NCBI GenBank assembly: GCA_963780165.1
Contig: CAWABB010000004.1
Coordinates: 248,001-312,000, forward strand
Direction: 5' to 3'
DNA length: 64,000 nt
From: CAWABB01 sp963780165
Lineage (GTDB): Bacteria > Bacteroidota > Ignavibacteria > UBA10030 > UBA6906
Shown here: piece after piece, positions 17,286 to 24,868 of the stretch
How positions within the stretch are numbered: the first letter of the stretch is position 1
Layout: each line of letters opens with the position of its first letter
The notes under the pieces: model-generated
What the model was told of the DNA's origin: nothing
Database searches by the model: none
The model's input: only the letters and a program-made list of their open reading frames with translations
Translations under genes and position numbers: made by a program

Positions 17286-17370
17286 CGGCCGCGGAGTGGG
17301 GAGGGCGCGTCGGCCCCCACGTCGGGAGCGGGTTGGGATGACCTGACGCCTGCGGTGTGCCGGGGCCGGC

Positions 17371-18600
17371 TCAGCCGAGCCAGTTGAGGAAGAGGGTGAT
17401 GATGAGGGCGTTGACGAAGTCGATGAACATCGCGCCGACCAGCGGGACAACCAGGAAGGCGCGCGGCGCCGGCCCGTAGTGCTGCACGAGCACGCGCATG
17501 TTGACGAGCGCATTTGCCGTGGTTCCGAGGACGAATCCCACAAACCCGGTGCTCATGACTGCGGCGTCGTAGTCGCGGCCCATCAGCCGATAGATCAGCA
17601 GCGCGCTGCCCACGGCGGTGAGGACGACCTGTCCGACCAGGATGGCGAGAAGGGGAAGCGCGATCGCGGCAAGCTCCCACAGACGGAGACTCATCAGCGC
17701 GACCACCAGAAAGATGTTGAGCGATACGTCCCCGATGAAATCGGCTGCCTTTTCATCGAGGCCGAACCAGTTTGTGCGATCGTTCACATTGCGGATCACC
17801 GCCGCTACAATCATCGCACCGATGTAGGCAGGGAGTGTGATGCCGAGAGACTCGATCCCGAGGCTCACGACCGATCCAACCCCCATCACCATCCCCAGCA
17901 CCACCAGATTCACGATCATCGGCGAGATTTCGCGTCCGCTCTCCGGGACCAGGAGATCGGGCGCGCTCGCATCCTCTTCCGGGGCGCGGGCGTCACCGTT
18001 GTGCTCGCCACGGCCACGCAACTTGTGCCGCTCAATGACCCATGTGCCAACCGGACCTGCAACCAATCCGCCAAGCGTGATCCCGAATGTCGCCGACGCG
18101 ATGGCGACGGCTGCGGCGCCCTGAAGTCCCGCCTGTTCGAACAACGGTGCGAACGCCAGGCCCGTTGCTGGTCCCCCCACCAGAGTCACTGATCCCGCCA
18201 TGACTCCCAGCAGGGGGTGAGCCCCGAATAACCAGCCGATCCCCATCCCGAGAAAGTTTTGGAGGAAACAGAACGCTGCTGCGATGGCAAGAAACGTCAG
18301 AACCTGAGGCCCCCCCTTCGTCAGCAGGGGCAGGCTTGCCCCCATTCCAATCGTCGTGAAGAACGTAATCATGAAGAGCGGTTGGGCGGTCAGGTCGAGC
18401 GTGACATTCAGGAGCCGATCGTGGCACACAAGCACGGTCAGGGCAAAGAGGAGTCCGCCGAGGACGGCGGAGGGGATGTTCAGGCGATTGAAGAACTGGA
18501 CCCTTGCACGGAGGGCAACGCCGATGGCGTACATGAACGCGCCCATGCCGAGGGTTTGAACAAGATTGAGCTGGATGGTCGGGACGGGTGCGGGGTCCAT
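17371..18600 (-). CDS. gltS: Sodium/glutamate symporter (GltS family)
   Basis: This is a 409-residue carrier with about ten membrane helices, close to the usual length of about 400. Repeated-fold landmarks are FNRLNIPSAVLGGLLFAL, FFTTIGMGASLPLL, GVMAGSVTLVGGPATGLAFAPLF, FGITLGGLVAGPVGTWVIERH, and in the second half GFVGFVLGTTANALVNMRVL and FLVVPLVGAMFIDFVNALIITLFLNWL. A cytoplasmic loop of about 40 charged residues separates the halves. The frame extends upstream to 18714, but that part runs through a hairpin; ATG 18600 gives the family N-terminus. No strong ribosome-binding site is visible. It imports glutamate with sodium. It is convergent with pntB, with an 85-base gap lacking a clear terminator. 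Confidence 0.92.
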   Translation of the reverse strand: MDPAPVPTIQLNLVQTLGMGAFMYAIGVALRARVQFFNRLNIPSAVLGGLLFALTVLVCHDRLLNVTLDLTAQPLFMITFFTTIGMGASLPLLTKGGPQVLTFLAIAAAFCFLQNFLGMGIGWLFGAHPLLGVMAGSVTLVGGPATGLAFAPLFEQAGLQGAAAVAIASATFGITLGGLVAGPVGTWVIERHKLRGRGEHNGDARAPEEDASAPDLLVPESGREISPMIVNLVVLGMVMGVGSVVSLGIESLGITLPAYIGAMIVAAVIRNVNDRTNWFGLDEKAADFIGDVSLNIFLVVALMSLRLWELAAIALPLLAILVGQVVLTAVGSALLIYRLMGRDYDAAVMSTGFVGFVLGTTANALVNMRVLVQHYGPAPRAFLVVPLVGAMFIDFVNALIITLFLNWLG

Positions 18601-18700
18601 GGAGCGCCCAGGAGGCGAGGCGAATAATAGGAGAGTGAGAATAAAGATACAAGTGCGGTGGAGACAACAAGCCGAATGCGGAAAGCCGCCTACAGAAAGC

Positions 18701-18732
18701 CGCTCCCTCTCCACTGCATGGGAGAGGGAGCG
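18701..18732 (-). terminator. Hairpin after the DUF1059 gene, probable terminator
   Basis: Perfect 12-bp stem CGCTCCCTCTCC / GGAGAGGGAGCG with an 8-base loop, 20 bases beyond the stop of the DUF1059 gene. Read on the minus strand it is followed by GCTTTCTGT, a weak T-tract, so termination may be partial. It separates this gene from gltS. Confidence 0.6.
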
Positions 18733-18752
18733 TGTGGAGGGGGAGTCGACCC

Positions 18753-19040
18753 CTAGTACTTCTTCTCCTGAGGCTTCGCTGGCAAGTCAGCCTCGGTCTT
18801 CATCATCGCTTTCACCTCTTTCTCCGTGATCATCTTGTTGTGGGCCTTCTTGGCGTGTTCAGTGACGATCGCGGTGAGCTCCTTCTCGTCATGGCTTCGA
18901 ACCATGAAGCCGCAATCCGGCGTACACGAGACGGACTTGAGGACCGGTTTGGCCTCTGCCGGCCTCCCTGCTTTGTCTTGCGCCCCTGCGGCACCCAATC
19001 CGATGAGCGCAGCCATCATGAGCATGGCGAGCGTTCTCAT
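18753..19040 (-). CDS. Exported DUF1059-domain small protein
   Basis: This is a 95-residue protein with a signal peptide (MRTLAMLMMAALIGLGAAGAQ) and a DUF1059 domain: KSVSCTPDCGFMVRSHDEKELTAIVTEHAKKAHNKMITEKEVKAMMK. The paired cysteines SCTPDCGF and the HDEKEL and HAKKAHN segments are the family signature. Its function is unknown; many members are short, free-standing cytoplasmic proteins, so the signal peptide is an uncommon addition. AGGAGG lies eight bases upstream of the ATG at 19040. An in-frame ATG 18 codons earlier is less likely. The C-terminus ends in Lys and Tyr. Confidence 0.88.
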   Translation of the reverse strand: MRTLAMLMMAALIGLGAAGAQDKAGRPAEAKPVLKSVSCTPDCGFMVRSHDEKELTAIVTEHAKKAHNKMITEKEVKAMMKTEADLPAKPQEKKY

Positions 19041-19150
19041 GTCGCATCCTCCTGCCTGAAAGTGTGAATGGGTGAACCGTTCGGGTGGCGCCATTCATGC
19101 GCGGAGCCTGGCGAGCGTTCGGCTCTTGCCCGCGGTTCATCAAGCTCGTC

Positions 19151-20977
19151 TCACATCACGTGGGACGTCCTGCAGAAGCACGAGGCCTTCAGTGTGATGT
19201 CCGAGCGTGCCCAGGCGGCCCGGAACCTCTCGTCGGTCTCCCCGGCCTCTTCGTGCCGGCCGGTTCTATGCAGGCATTCCGCGAGCCCTTTTAACGCCCA
19301 TCCATTGTTCGGATGGATCGCAAGATCTTCGCGATACACCCGTTCAGCTTCAGCGATCTTGCCCTGCTCCAGCAGAAGGGCTCCGAGTGAGTGCCGGATC
19401 GGCATCATCCACCCCCACGGCTCGTCGTACCGGAGGCTGTCGTCCCGCTGGACCGCCAGGGCGAGCAGCTTGAACGCCTTCGCGTGGTTTCCACGGCGGT
19501 ACTCGTATTCACCCTCCGCCATCGGGAGCCCCACCTCAAGCACCTTGCGAACCGGGTTGTTTCCGATCAGCCGGCTCTCGGGTACCGTTGCATACGTCTC
19601 CCTGAACGCCTTGAGCTCCTTGCCCGCTTCCTTGACTCGACCCAGAGCAGAGAACGCCACGGTGCGGCCGTATCGCCAGAATGCTGTCGTGCCGACCAGG
19701 TCAGCCGGCGGCGCGGGCTCGGCAAGAATCTCTTCCCACATCCCGAAGCGCACCATGACGTGGATCGGGGCGGCGATAAAGCCGTCCAGGAAATCGGCAT
19801 ACTCGCGCACAACCTCGATCGGGATGGTGCTCGCCATGTCGCGCGCGGCTTTCAAGGCGACCTGCTTCCGCCCCTCGTACATCGCTCCGTAGGCGAGGAA
19901 GTGGAAGTTGTGCGCACGGTAGAAGGCATAGAATCCAGGCTGCGATAGCCAAGCGCTGTCGGATGCAATGCCCCGGAGGTTGGCCTGTATGACGTCCTCA
20001 TAGTGTCCGAGCCGCACGTCAATGTGGGATGGCATATGCAGGAGATGTCCGGCGCCGGGCACCCGGCCGCGCAGGCTGTCCGCGGCCGCAAGGGCTTTCC
20101 CGGGTTCGTGCGAGGCTTCCATCGTGTGGATATAGAAGTGGCAGGCCCCGATATGCGATGGTGCAAACGAGAGCACATGCTCTAGGGTGGCCACGATCTC
20201 CGGGGTTCCCGGCTGCGGCTCCCCGGTAGGGAGCCAGAGATCCCACGGCCGAAGGTTGAGCATGGCGTCGGCGAAGAGTGCTCCGGCGTCCGGGTCCCCG
20301 GGAAGCCGCTGCCAGACCGTCCGCATCGAATCGGCATAGGCGATGTCGAGCGCTTTCCGGTCCTCCGGCCGGGGCCAGGTGTATCGGGCACCGAGCGCGC
20401 CAATGAGGGCTTGCTCGAAGGGCGTAGTCCGGGGCGCCAGCTCCCGCGCTTTCCTGACGTTCTCCCACGCAAGACGGGCGGCGGAGCTGTCCATGAACGT
20501 ATTGTTGATGTTCGGTCCGGCGGAAATCGCCTGCCCCCAGTAGGCCATCGCGCACCCGGGGTCAATCGCGGCCGCCTGCTTGAACGATGCTATCGCGGCG
20601 TCGTGATTGAAACCGTAGTAAAGAACGAGGCCCTGGTCGAAGTATTGCTGCGCCTCTGGAGAGTCGGTCGTGATCTCCCGATGCATGACGGCGAGATCGG
20701 ACCTGAGCGGCGTTACGCGATCAGCGGACGGACCCGTGCAGCCCGCAGCAATAACAAGGAGGAGTAGAATGACGGAAGCGACGCGGATCAAAGGGAAGGT
20801 GCGTACAAAAAAGACGTCCCCGAGGGGAGAGTGAGCAGCAGGGGACGGACAACCACGGTGGAAGGATATCGGGGATTTCCGCAGCATACCTGCCCGCAGG
20901 GGCGCACTGCGCGCGATCGCCGACGGAAGCGGATGGATGGAAGCCGCAAAGCGGAAGCGACAGGTGGATACGCGCAT
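19151..20977 (-). CDS. Tetratricopeptide-repeat lipoprotein
   Basis: This is a 608-residue product as drawn. A hydrophobic segment ends in a lipobox VIAAGC near residue 80, followed by TPR-type repeats: AQQYFDQGLVLYYGFNHDAA, ASFKQAAAIDPGCAMAYWGQAI, and C-terminal EYRRGNHAKAFKLLALAVQRD, LLLEQGKIAEAERVYREDL and GLAECLHRTGRHEEA. The middle part contains CHFYIHTMEAS and HLLHMPSHIDVRLG, a conserved stretch of this family. Start choice is a conflict: ATG 20977 has an excellent GGGAGG box, but it puts about 60 arginine- and proline-rich residues before the export signal. A TTG start closer to the signal (about 20788) would fit a lipoprotein better but lacks a ribosome-binding site. Function unknown. 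Confidence 0.8.
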   Translation of the reverse strand: MRVSTCRFRFAASIHPLPSAIARSAPLRAGMLRKSPISFHRGCPSPAAHSPLGDVFFVRTFPLIRVASVILLLLVIAAGCTGPSADRVTPLRSDLAVMHREITTDSPEAQQYFDQGLVLYYGFNHDAAIASFKQAAAIDPGCAMAYWGQAISAGPNINNTFMDSSAARLAWENVRKARELAPRTTPFEQALIGALGARYTWPRPEDRKALDIAYADSMRTVWQRLPGDPDAGALFADAMLNLRPWDLWLPTGEPQPGTPEIVATLEHVLSFAPSHIGACHFYIHTMEASHEPGKALAAADSLRGRVPGAGHLLHMPSHIDVRLGHYEDVIQANLRGIASDSAWLSQPGFYAFYRAHNFHFLAYGAMYEGRKQVALKAARDMASTIPIEVVREYADFLDGFIAAPIHVMVRFGMWEEILAEPAPPADLVGTTAFWRYGRTVAFSALGRVKEAGKELKAFRETYATVPESRLIGNNPVRKVLEVGLPMAEGEYEYRRGNHAKAFKLLALAVQRDDSLRYDEPWGWMMPIRHSLGALLLEQGKIAEAERVYREDLAIHPNNGWALKGLAECLHRTGRHEEAGETDERFRAAWARSDITLKASCFCRTSHVM

Positions 20978-21059
20978 GGCGAGTCCTCCCGGACACAGGT
21001 GATGTTCTGGGAAAGAACAGAGAAAATACTCGGGGTATTGATAATCCTTTGCGGGGGAA
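20978..21059. promoter_or_regulatory. Divergent intergenic region with two adjacent inverted repeats
   Basis: An 82-base gap between the divergent TPR genes. It holds GTTCT-5-AGAAC at 21004-21018 and AATAC-5-GTATT at 21025-21039, each with perfect 5-bp arms and a 5-base spacer, 21 bases centre to centre (two DNA turns). TTGATAAT at 21038-21045 could serve as a -10 region for the plus-strand gene. Regulator unknown. Confidence 0.4.
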
Positions 21060-23426
21060 ATGTCAAGCCTTGTTTATGCCGGTTCGCCTGTGTATGTTTT
21101 GGCGAGGTCCCACCATCGCCACCGGGGGCTCGTTCTCCCGAAACCTGCAGGCACGTCCAGTACGCCAGTGCGCGCGCGATACGTCTCACAGATCCTTCCT
21201 TGCCTCCGGGCGGCGATTGCGCTCGGGGTTTCCTTCGCCTGGGCCGCCGCAGCGGTACACGCCCAGCCGCAGCCCCGGTCGGCTGCCGTCGATTCCATCC
21301 TTCGCCAGGCCAGGACTGCGCTCTCGCACAACCAGGCGGACAGCGCGGAAACGTTGTTTCGGGCGGCGCTCGAGGTCGACTCGCGGTCGCTTCAGGCGCT
21401 GATCGGATTGGGACGCGTGGAGCTTGCCCGGGAGGACGGGTCGGACGCCCAGTCGTGGTTCGAGGACGCTCTTGAGGTCGATGCCGGCAACCTGGAGGCC
21501 CACTACTATGCAGGCATTGCCGCGCGGGAGGCAGGCACGCAGCTGGCGATGATCCTGAGGACGATGCGCTGGAACACCGCCGAAGAGCACTTCGAATTCG
21601 TCCTCGCCCGGGATTCGCTGTACCGGGACGTTGTCCTCCAGCTCGCAATTCTGGAGCGTTACAGAGGGGAGCTGGAGAGGGCACTCGACCTGGCCTACCG
21701 TCAGATCGCACTGAAGCCCGGCTTGCCCGAGGCGGAGATCGGGCTGTATCGGATCTATCGCTTCCTCCTGTATGACCTGTCGGCGCAGGATGCGCTCCGG
21801 ATGCTGAAACTGCGGCCGACCCATGAATCGCTCTTCTTCACCGCCGAGCTCCTCAGGCGTGTGAACCAGCTGGATGATGCGGAGAAGCTTCTTCGGCAGC
21901 TGCTCTTGAACCCGGGCGGGGTTCCCGTCCAGGCGGCGCTTTTGTCGCTGACCCGCATCGACGTGAAGCGCGGACGTGCAGACTCCGCCGAGCACGCATA
22001 CTGGGAGGCAGTCGACCGGGTAAGCACCGGCCTTGGCTCCGCGTTGCTGTTCGAGGATCTCAAGTACATTGTCACGGACGCCGAGCTCGATACATACGCT
22101 TCGCTCTCCTCCGACAGGCGGAAGCAGGCGTTCTTCCGCTCCTTCTGGGCTCGCCGCAATCCCACGCCCTCTGCCCCCTCGAATCCCCGGCTGCTTGAAC
22201 ATTACCGTCGGCTGCTTCTTGCCGAGTCCGAGTTCGAATACTACGGGTTCCGCAACGCGTTCAATGATCCCGAACACTTCCGCACGTTTCATTTCCCCCG
22301 CTCCTTCGCCCTGAACAAGGAGTACAACGACAAGGGGCTGATCTGGATACGGCACGGGAAGGCCGATGTCATCAGGCGTTCGATCAACGACACCGAGGTC
22401 TGGGTCTACTTTCAGCGGGGGGAGGATCCGCAGCGTATCTTCTCATTCTCCATGCGCAATTCGGTGGCAAACAACTGGAGGCTGATCAGCATTCCTGATG
22501 CCCCGGAACTGATCGAGGAACTCGCGGTGTACGACAAGCGATACCGGGACCTGTTGACCGCCGATCCCCTGGCGAGGCTCGGGCGCGAAGGGGCTGTCAT
22601 CGATCAATCCAGAGAAAACGTGGAGGAGGCTCTTGCCACGGACAGGCACACGTGGCGGGAGGAGACCATCCCGCTGGTCGTCCCAGGATCCGTCGACGCT
22701 TTCCGGAGCGATGGCGGAAAGACATTGCTGGACATCACCTACGGCATCCCGCTCGACCAGATCGCGGAGAAGCTGCCGGGGGGCACATCCGAAGCGTTGA
22801 TCGAAGTCGGCGTGGACGTCAGCACTCCGCAGGGTGTACGTCAGTCGGCGCGGATCGACACGCTGCGGCTTGCCGTCAACTCAGATTTCCGCGGGGCGTA
22901 TTCCGGGTTGTTCCGGTCTGTGGTCATTCCGGAATCGCTGATCGTAGCAGTGCACGTTCGCGTCATCGGGAGCGCGATGATCGGAGGGTGGCGGCAGCCC
23001 CTCCGGGTCCGGGACTTCACCGGGGCGGGTCTCATGCTGAGCGACCTTCAGTTGCTGTTGCCTTCCTCCCGCGAGCCGGCGATCGAAATTGAAGGCGTGA
23101 AGGTGATGCAGAGCCCCTTCCACCGGGTCCCGCGCGGGAATCCGCTGATGACCTACATACATCTGTACAACCTGACGCAAGACGTGTGGGGGAAGACTCT
23201 CTACACTGTCCGGTACCTGCTCGCTCCCCCGGATGCGGATCCGGGGGAGGACGAGGAGCTGCTCCTGGAGGAGACGCTTAGCGGGACGTCGGCATTCGAA
23301 GCGCGGTTCAGGATGCTAGATCTTCACGCGGTGGATGAAGGATCGTACAGGCTGATCGTCCGGGTGACAGATACAAAGCGCAACCGTGTGGCGCAGGCAG
23401 AGAGACTCGTCGAAGTGCTTGAGTAA
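21060..23426 (+). CDS. TPR and GWxTD-domain exported protein
   Basis: This is a 788-residue protein as drawn. An export signal (RAAIALGVSFAWAAAAVHAQ) ends near residue 68, followed by TPR repeats (ADSAETLFRAALEVDSRSLQALIGLGRVEL, DAQSWFEDALEVDAGNLEAHYYAGI, PGLPEAEIGLYRIYRFL). Around residues 345-480 lies a GWxTD-type domain: SLSSDRRKQAFFRSFWARRNPTP, FGF-like FRNAFNDPEHFRTFHFP, KGLIWIRHGKADVIR, then a C-terminal beta-rich half. Such proteins are common in FCB bacteria, role unknown. ATG 21060 gives a long N-terminus; GTG 21168 fits the signal peptide better. It is divergent from the other TPR gene, so the two may be co-regulated. Confidence 0.8.
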   Translation: MSSLVYAGSPVYVLARSHHRHRGLVLPKPAGTSSTPVRARYVSQILPCLRAAIALGVSFAWAAAAVHAQPQPRSAAVDSILRQARTALSHNQADSAETLFRAALEVDSRSLQALIGLGRVELAREDGSDAQSWFEDALEVDAGNLEAHYYAGIAAREAGTQLAMILRTMRWNTAEEHFEFVLARDSLYRDVVLQLAILERYRGELERALDLAYRQIALKPGLPEAEIGLYRIYRFLLYDLSAQDALRMLKLRPTHESLFFTAELLRRVNQLDDAEKLLRQLLLNPGGVPVQAALLSLTRIDVKRGRADSAEHAYWEAVDRVSTGLGSALLFEDLKYIVTDAELDTYASLSSDRRKQAFFRSFWARRNPTPSAPSNPRLLEHYRRLLLAESEFEYYGFRNAFNDPEHFRTFHFPRSFALNKEYNDKGLIWIRHGKADVIRRSINDTEVWVYFQRGEDPQRIFSFSMRNSVANNWRLISIPDAPELIEELAVYDKRYRDLLTADPLARLGREGAVIDQSRENVEEALATDRHTWREETIPLVVPGSVDAFRSDGGKTLLDITYGIPLDQIAEKLPGGTSEALIEVGVDVSTPQGVRQSARIDTLRLAVNSDFRGAYSGLFRSVVIPESLIVAVHVRVIGSAMIGGWRQPLRVRDFTGAGLMLSDLQLLLPSSREPAIEIEGVKVMQSPFHRVPRGNPLMTYIHLYNLTQDVWGKTLYTVRYLLAPPDADPGEDEELLLEETLSGTSAFEARFRMLDLHAVDEGSYRLIVRVTDTKRNRVAQAERLVEVLE

Positions 23427-23583
23427 GGTCCTCCGGAACATTGCGGGGATTGCGGAGAAGGCGCTTCAGTCGGACCGCTGGAGCGCCATCAAGCGAGCCG
23501 TCGGCGTTTGAGGGGCGGTTCCGGGACCGCCCGGGGTGCCCGTCTCCCGGGGATGCCGCCCCGGGGCCCCCTGCTCCACAAGG

Positions 23584-23630
23584 GTCATCAAGCCCTCCTG
23601 TCATCAAGCTTTCCTGTGTTATCAAGTTCT
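23584..23630. repeat. Imperfect 16-bp tandem repeats upstream of the gal promoter
   Basis: GTCATCAAGCCCTCCT at 23584-23599 and GTCATCAAGCTTTCCT at 23600-23615 stand head to tail, and GTGTTATCAAGTTCTA follows as a degenerate third copy. AAGCTTTCCT recurs at 23640-23649. The array ends about 30 bases before the -35 box, where an activator could bind; this role is inferred from position only. Confidence 0.6.
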
Positions 23631-23661
23631 AACAGTTTTTAAGCTTTCCTCGATTTTCCGC

Positions 23662-23690
23662 TTGACACGGTTTTTTCCGTGTATTATATT
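23662..23690 (+). promoter_or_regulatory. Sigma-70-type promoter of the gal operon
   Basis: The -35 box is a perfect TTGACA at 23662-23667 and the -10 box is TATATT at 23685-23690 (five of six), with a 17-base spacer. Transcription should begin near 23697, just where the operator lies. An overlapping TATTAT at 23682 has too short a spacer. Confidence 0.85.
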
Positions 23691-23727
23691 GCAATCGGTT
23701 TCGCAATCGATTACGGCATCGATTGAT
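23691..23727. promoter_or_regulatory. LacI-type operator cluster in the gal promoter
   Basis: The central site CGCAATCGATTACG (23702-23715) has the perfect core AATCGATT with the central CG pair that LacI/GalR proteins recognise. It is flanked by two related CG-centred sequences, GCAATCGGTTTC (23691-23702) and GCATCGATTGAT (23716-23727). The cluster covers the predicted transcription start, so binding would block initiation. The LacI-family gene at the end of this operon is the obvious candidate. Confidence 0.75.
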
Positions 23728-23730
23728 CTC

Positions 23731-23748
23731 GTCCCGCCATGGCGGGAC
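23731..23748. repeat. Perfect 18-bp palindrome in the gal leader
   Basis: GTCCCGCCATGGCGGGAC, 26 bases before the galT start codon. Its arms match the core of the cspA terminator stem (14941-14970) and resemble the stem at 33520-33539. It could be an RNA hairpin close to the ribosome-binding region, or a member of a small dispersed hairpin family. Confidence 0.7.
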
Positions 23749-23773
23749 AGTCCACCCCACTCCCCTCCAAGGC

Positions 23774-24868
23774 ATGTCTGCTCGAACGCAGCATCGCACC
23801 GGGGAACCCGATCGCGACGGCGAGAGCGTTGCGCGGGCTCTCCGCGAGGTACCACATCGGCGCAGGAATGCGCTCACCGGCGACTGGCTTCTGGTCTCGC
23901 CGCACCGCACACAGCGTCCGTGGCACGGCCACACGGAGCCGCGCCAGACGTCCGCGCGCCCGTCGTATGATCCCGACTGCTACCTGTGCCCGGGCAACCG
24001 CCGCGCCGGCGGAGCCGGGAACCCGAAATATGCATCGACCTTTGTTTTCAGCAACGACTTCCCCGCGCTCACCGATAGCACCGTCTCGCGGCTGAACGGA
24101 TCTTCTCCGCTCCTTGCCGCGGCTCCCGTGCAGGGGGCCTGTCGGGTGGTCTGCTTCTCGCCGAGGCATGATCTCCGGATGTCCGGAATGAGTATCCCCG
24201 ACATCAGGTCTGTGGTCGACGTGTGGGGGGAAGAGGTGGACAGGCTCGGAGCGCGCTACCGATGGATTCAGATCTTCGAGAACAACGGGGCGATGATGGG
24301 ATGCTCGAACCCTCATCCGCACGGACAGATCTGGGCCACCTCGGAGATTCCTCATGAGCCGGGGAAGGAAGACGTCTGTCAGCGCGAGTACCTCGCCACC
24401 CACGGACGCCCCCTGCTTGCAGATTACCTGACGAACGAGCTCGTCGCGCAGGAGCGCGTGGTCGCGCAGAACGACGACTGGGTCGTGGTGGTGCCGTTCT
24501 GGGCCGTGTGGCCTTTCGAAACGCTGCTGATCCCGCGAGCGCACAGATTACGCCTTCCGGACCTCAGCGCAACCGAGCGCGACAACCTCGCCGACATTCT
24601 CCGGACGCTGTTGCGCGCATACGACGGACTGTTTGACGCCGACTTCCCGTATTCCATGGGCTGGCACGGCGCGCCGGAGCTCGGCGGGCGACATGAGCAT
24701 TGGCTGCTGCACGCTCACTTCTATCCGCCGCTCCTGCGGTCAGCCTCGGTGAAGAAATTCCTGGTCGGCTACGAAATGCTGGCGGAACCGCAGCGCGACC
24801 TTACGCCGGAGGCCGCCGCCGAGCGGCTCAGGTCTCTGGTTCACGCACCTCATCTATTACATACATGA
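23774..24868 (+). CDS. galT: Galactose-1-phosphate uridylyltransferase
   Basis: This is a 364-residue enzyme of the Leloir pathway that swaps UMP between UDP-glucose and galactose-1-phosphate. The active-site motif SNPHPHGQIW holds the nucleophilic His183 (second His of HPH). The zinc-site cysteines are in DCYLCPGN. Other matches are RNALTGDWLLVSPHRTQRPW, FVFSNDFPAL, FENNGAMMGCSNPHPHG and the C-terminal HEHWLLHAHFYPPLLRSASVKKFLVGYEMLAEPQRDLTPE segments. ATG 23774 is the start; the frame is open 17 codons further up. First gene of the operon, with its stop overlapping galM. Confidence 0.96.
   Translation: MSARTQHRTGEPDRDGESVARALREVPHRRRNALTGDWLLVSPHRTQRPWHGHTEPRQTSARPSYDPDCYLCPGNRRAGGAGNPKYASTFVFSNDFPALTDSTVSRLNGSSPLLAAAPVQGACRVVCFSPRHDLRMSGMSIPDIRSVVDVWGEEVDRLGARYRWIQIFENNGAMMGCSNPHPHGQIWATSEIPHEPGKEDVCQREYLATHGRPLLADYLTNELVAQERVVAQNDDWVVVVPFWAVWPFETLLIPRAHRLRLPDLSATERDNLADILRTLLRAYDGLFDADFPYSMGWHGAPELGGRHEHWLLHAHFYPPLLRSASVKKFLVGYEMLAEPQRDLTPEAAAERLRSLVHAPHLLHT

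Larger units (their letters stand above)
23427..23773 (+). other. Intergenic region: end of GWxTD gene and gal control region
   Basis: A stretch of 347 bases. Its first part has GC-rich hairpins suited to ending the upstream transcript, notably a 10-bp stem with one wobble pair at 23460-23487 and a 6-bp stem around 23515-23532, neither with a T-run. Then come three imperfect 16-bp tandem repeats, a near-consensus promoter, LacI-type operators and an 18-bp palindrome before galT; each is listed separately. No protein gene is seen. Confidence 0.65.

Noticed and set aside
17286..17370. Bidirectional terminator between pntB and gltS
   Set aside because: Only short GC inverted repeats such as GGCTC/GAGCC at 17368-17381 are present, inside or next to the gltS stop, and no T-run follows.
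15591..17543. 650-codon open frame on the minus strand opposite pntB
   Set aside because: Low-complexity Arg/His/Asp-rich translation with no motif; pntB on the other strand is certain.
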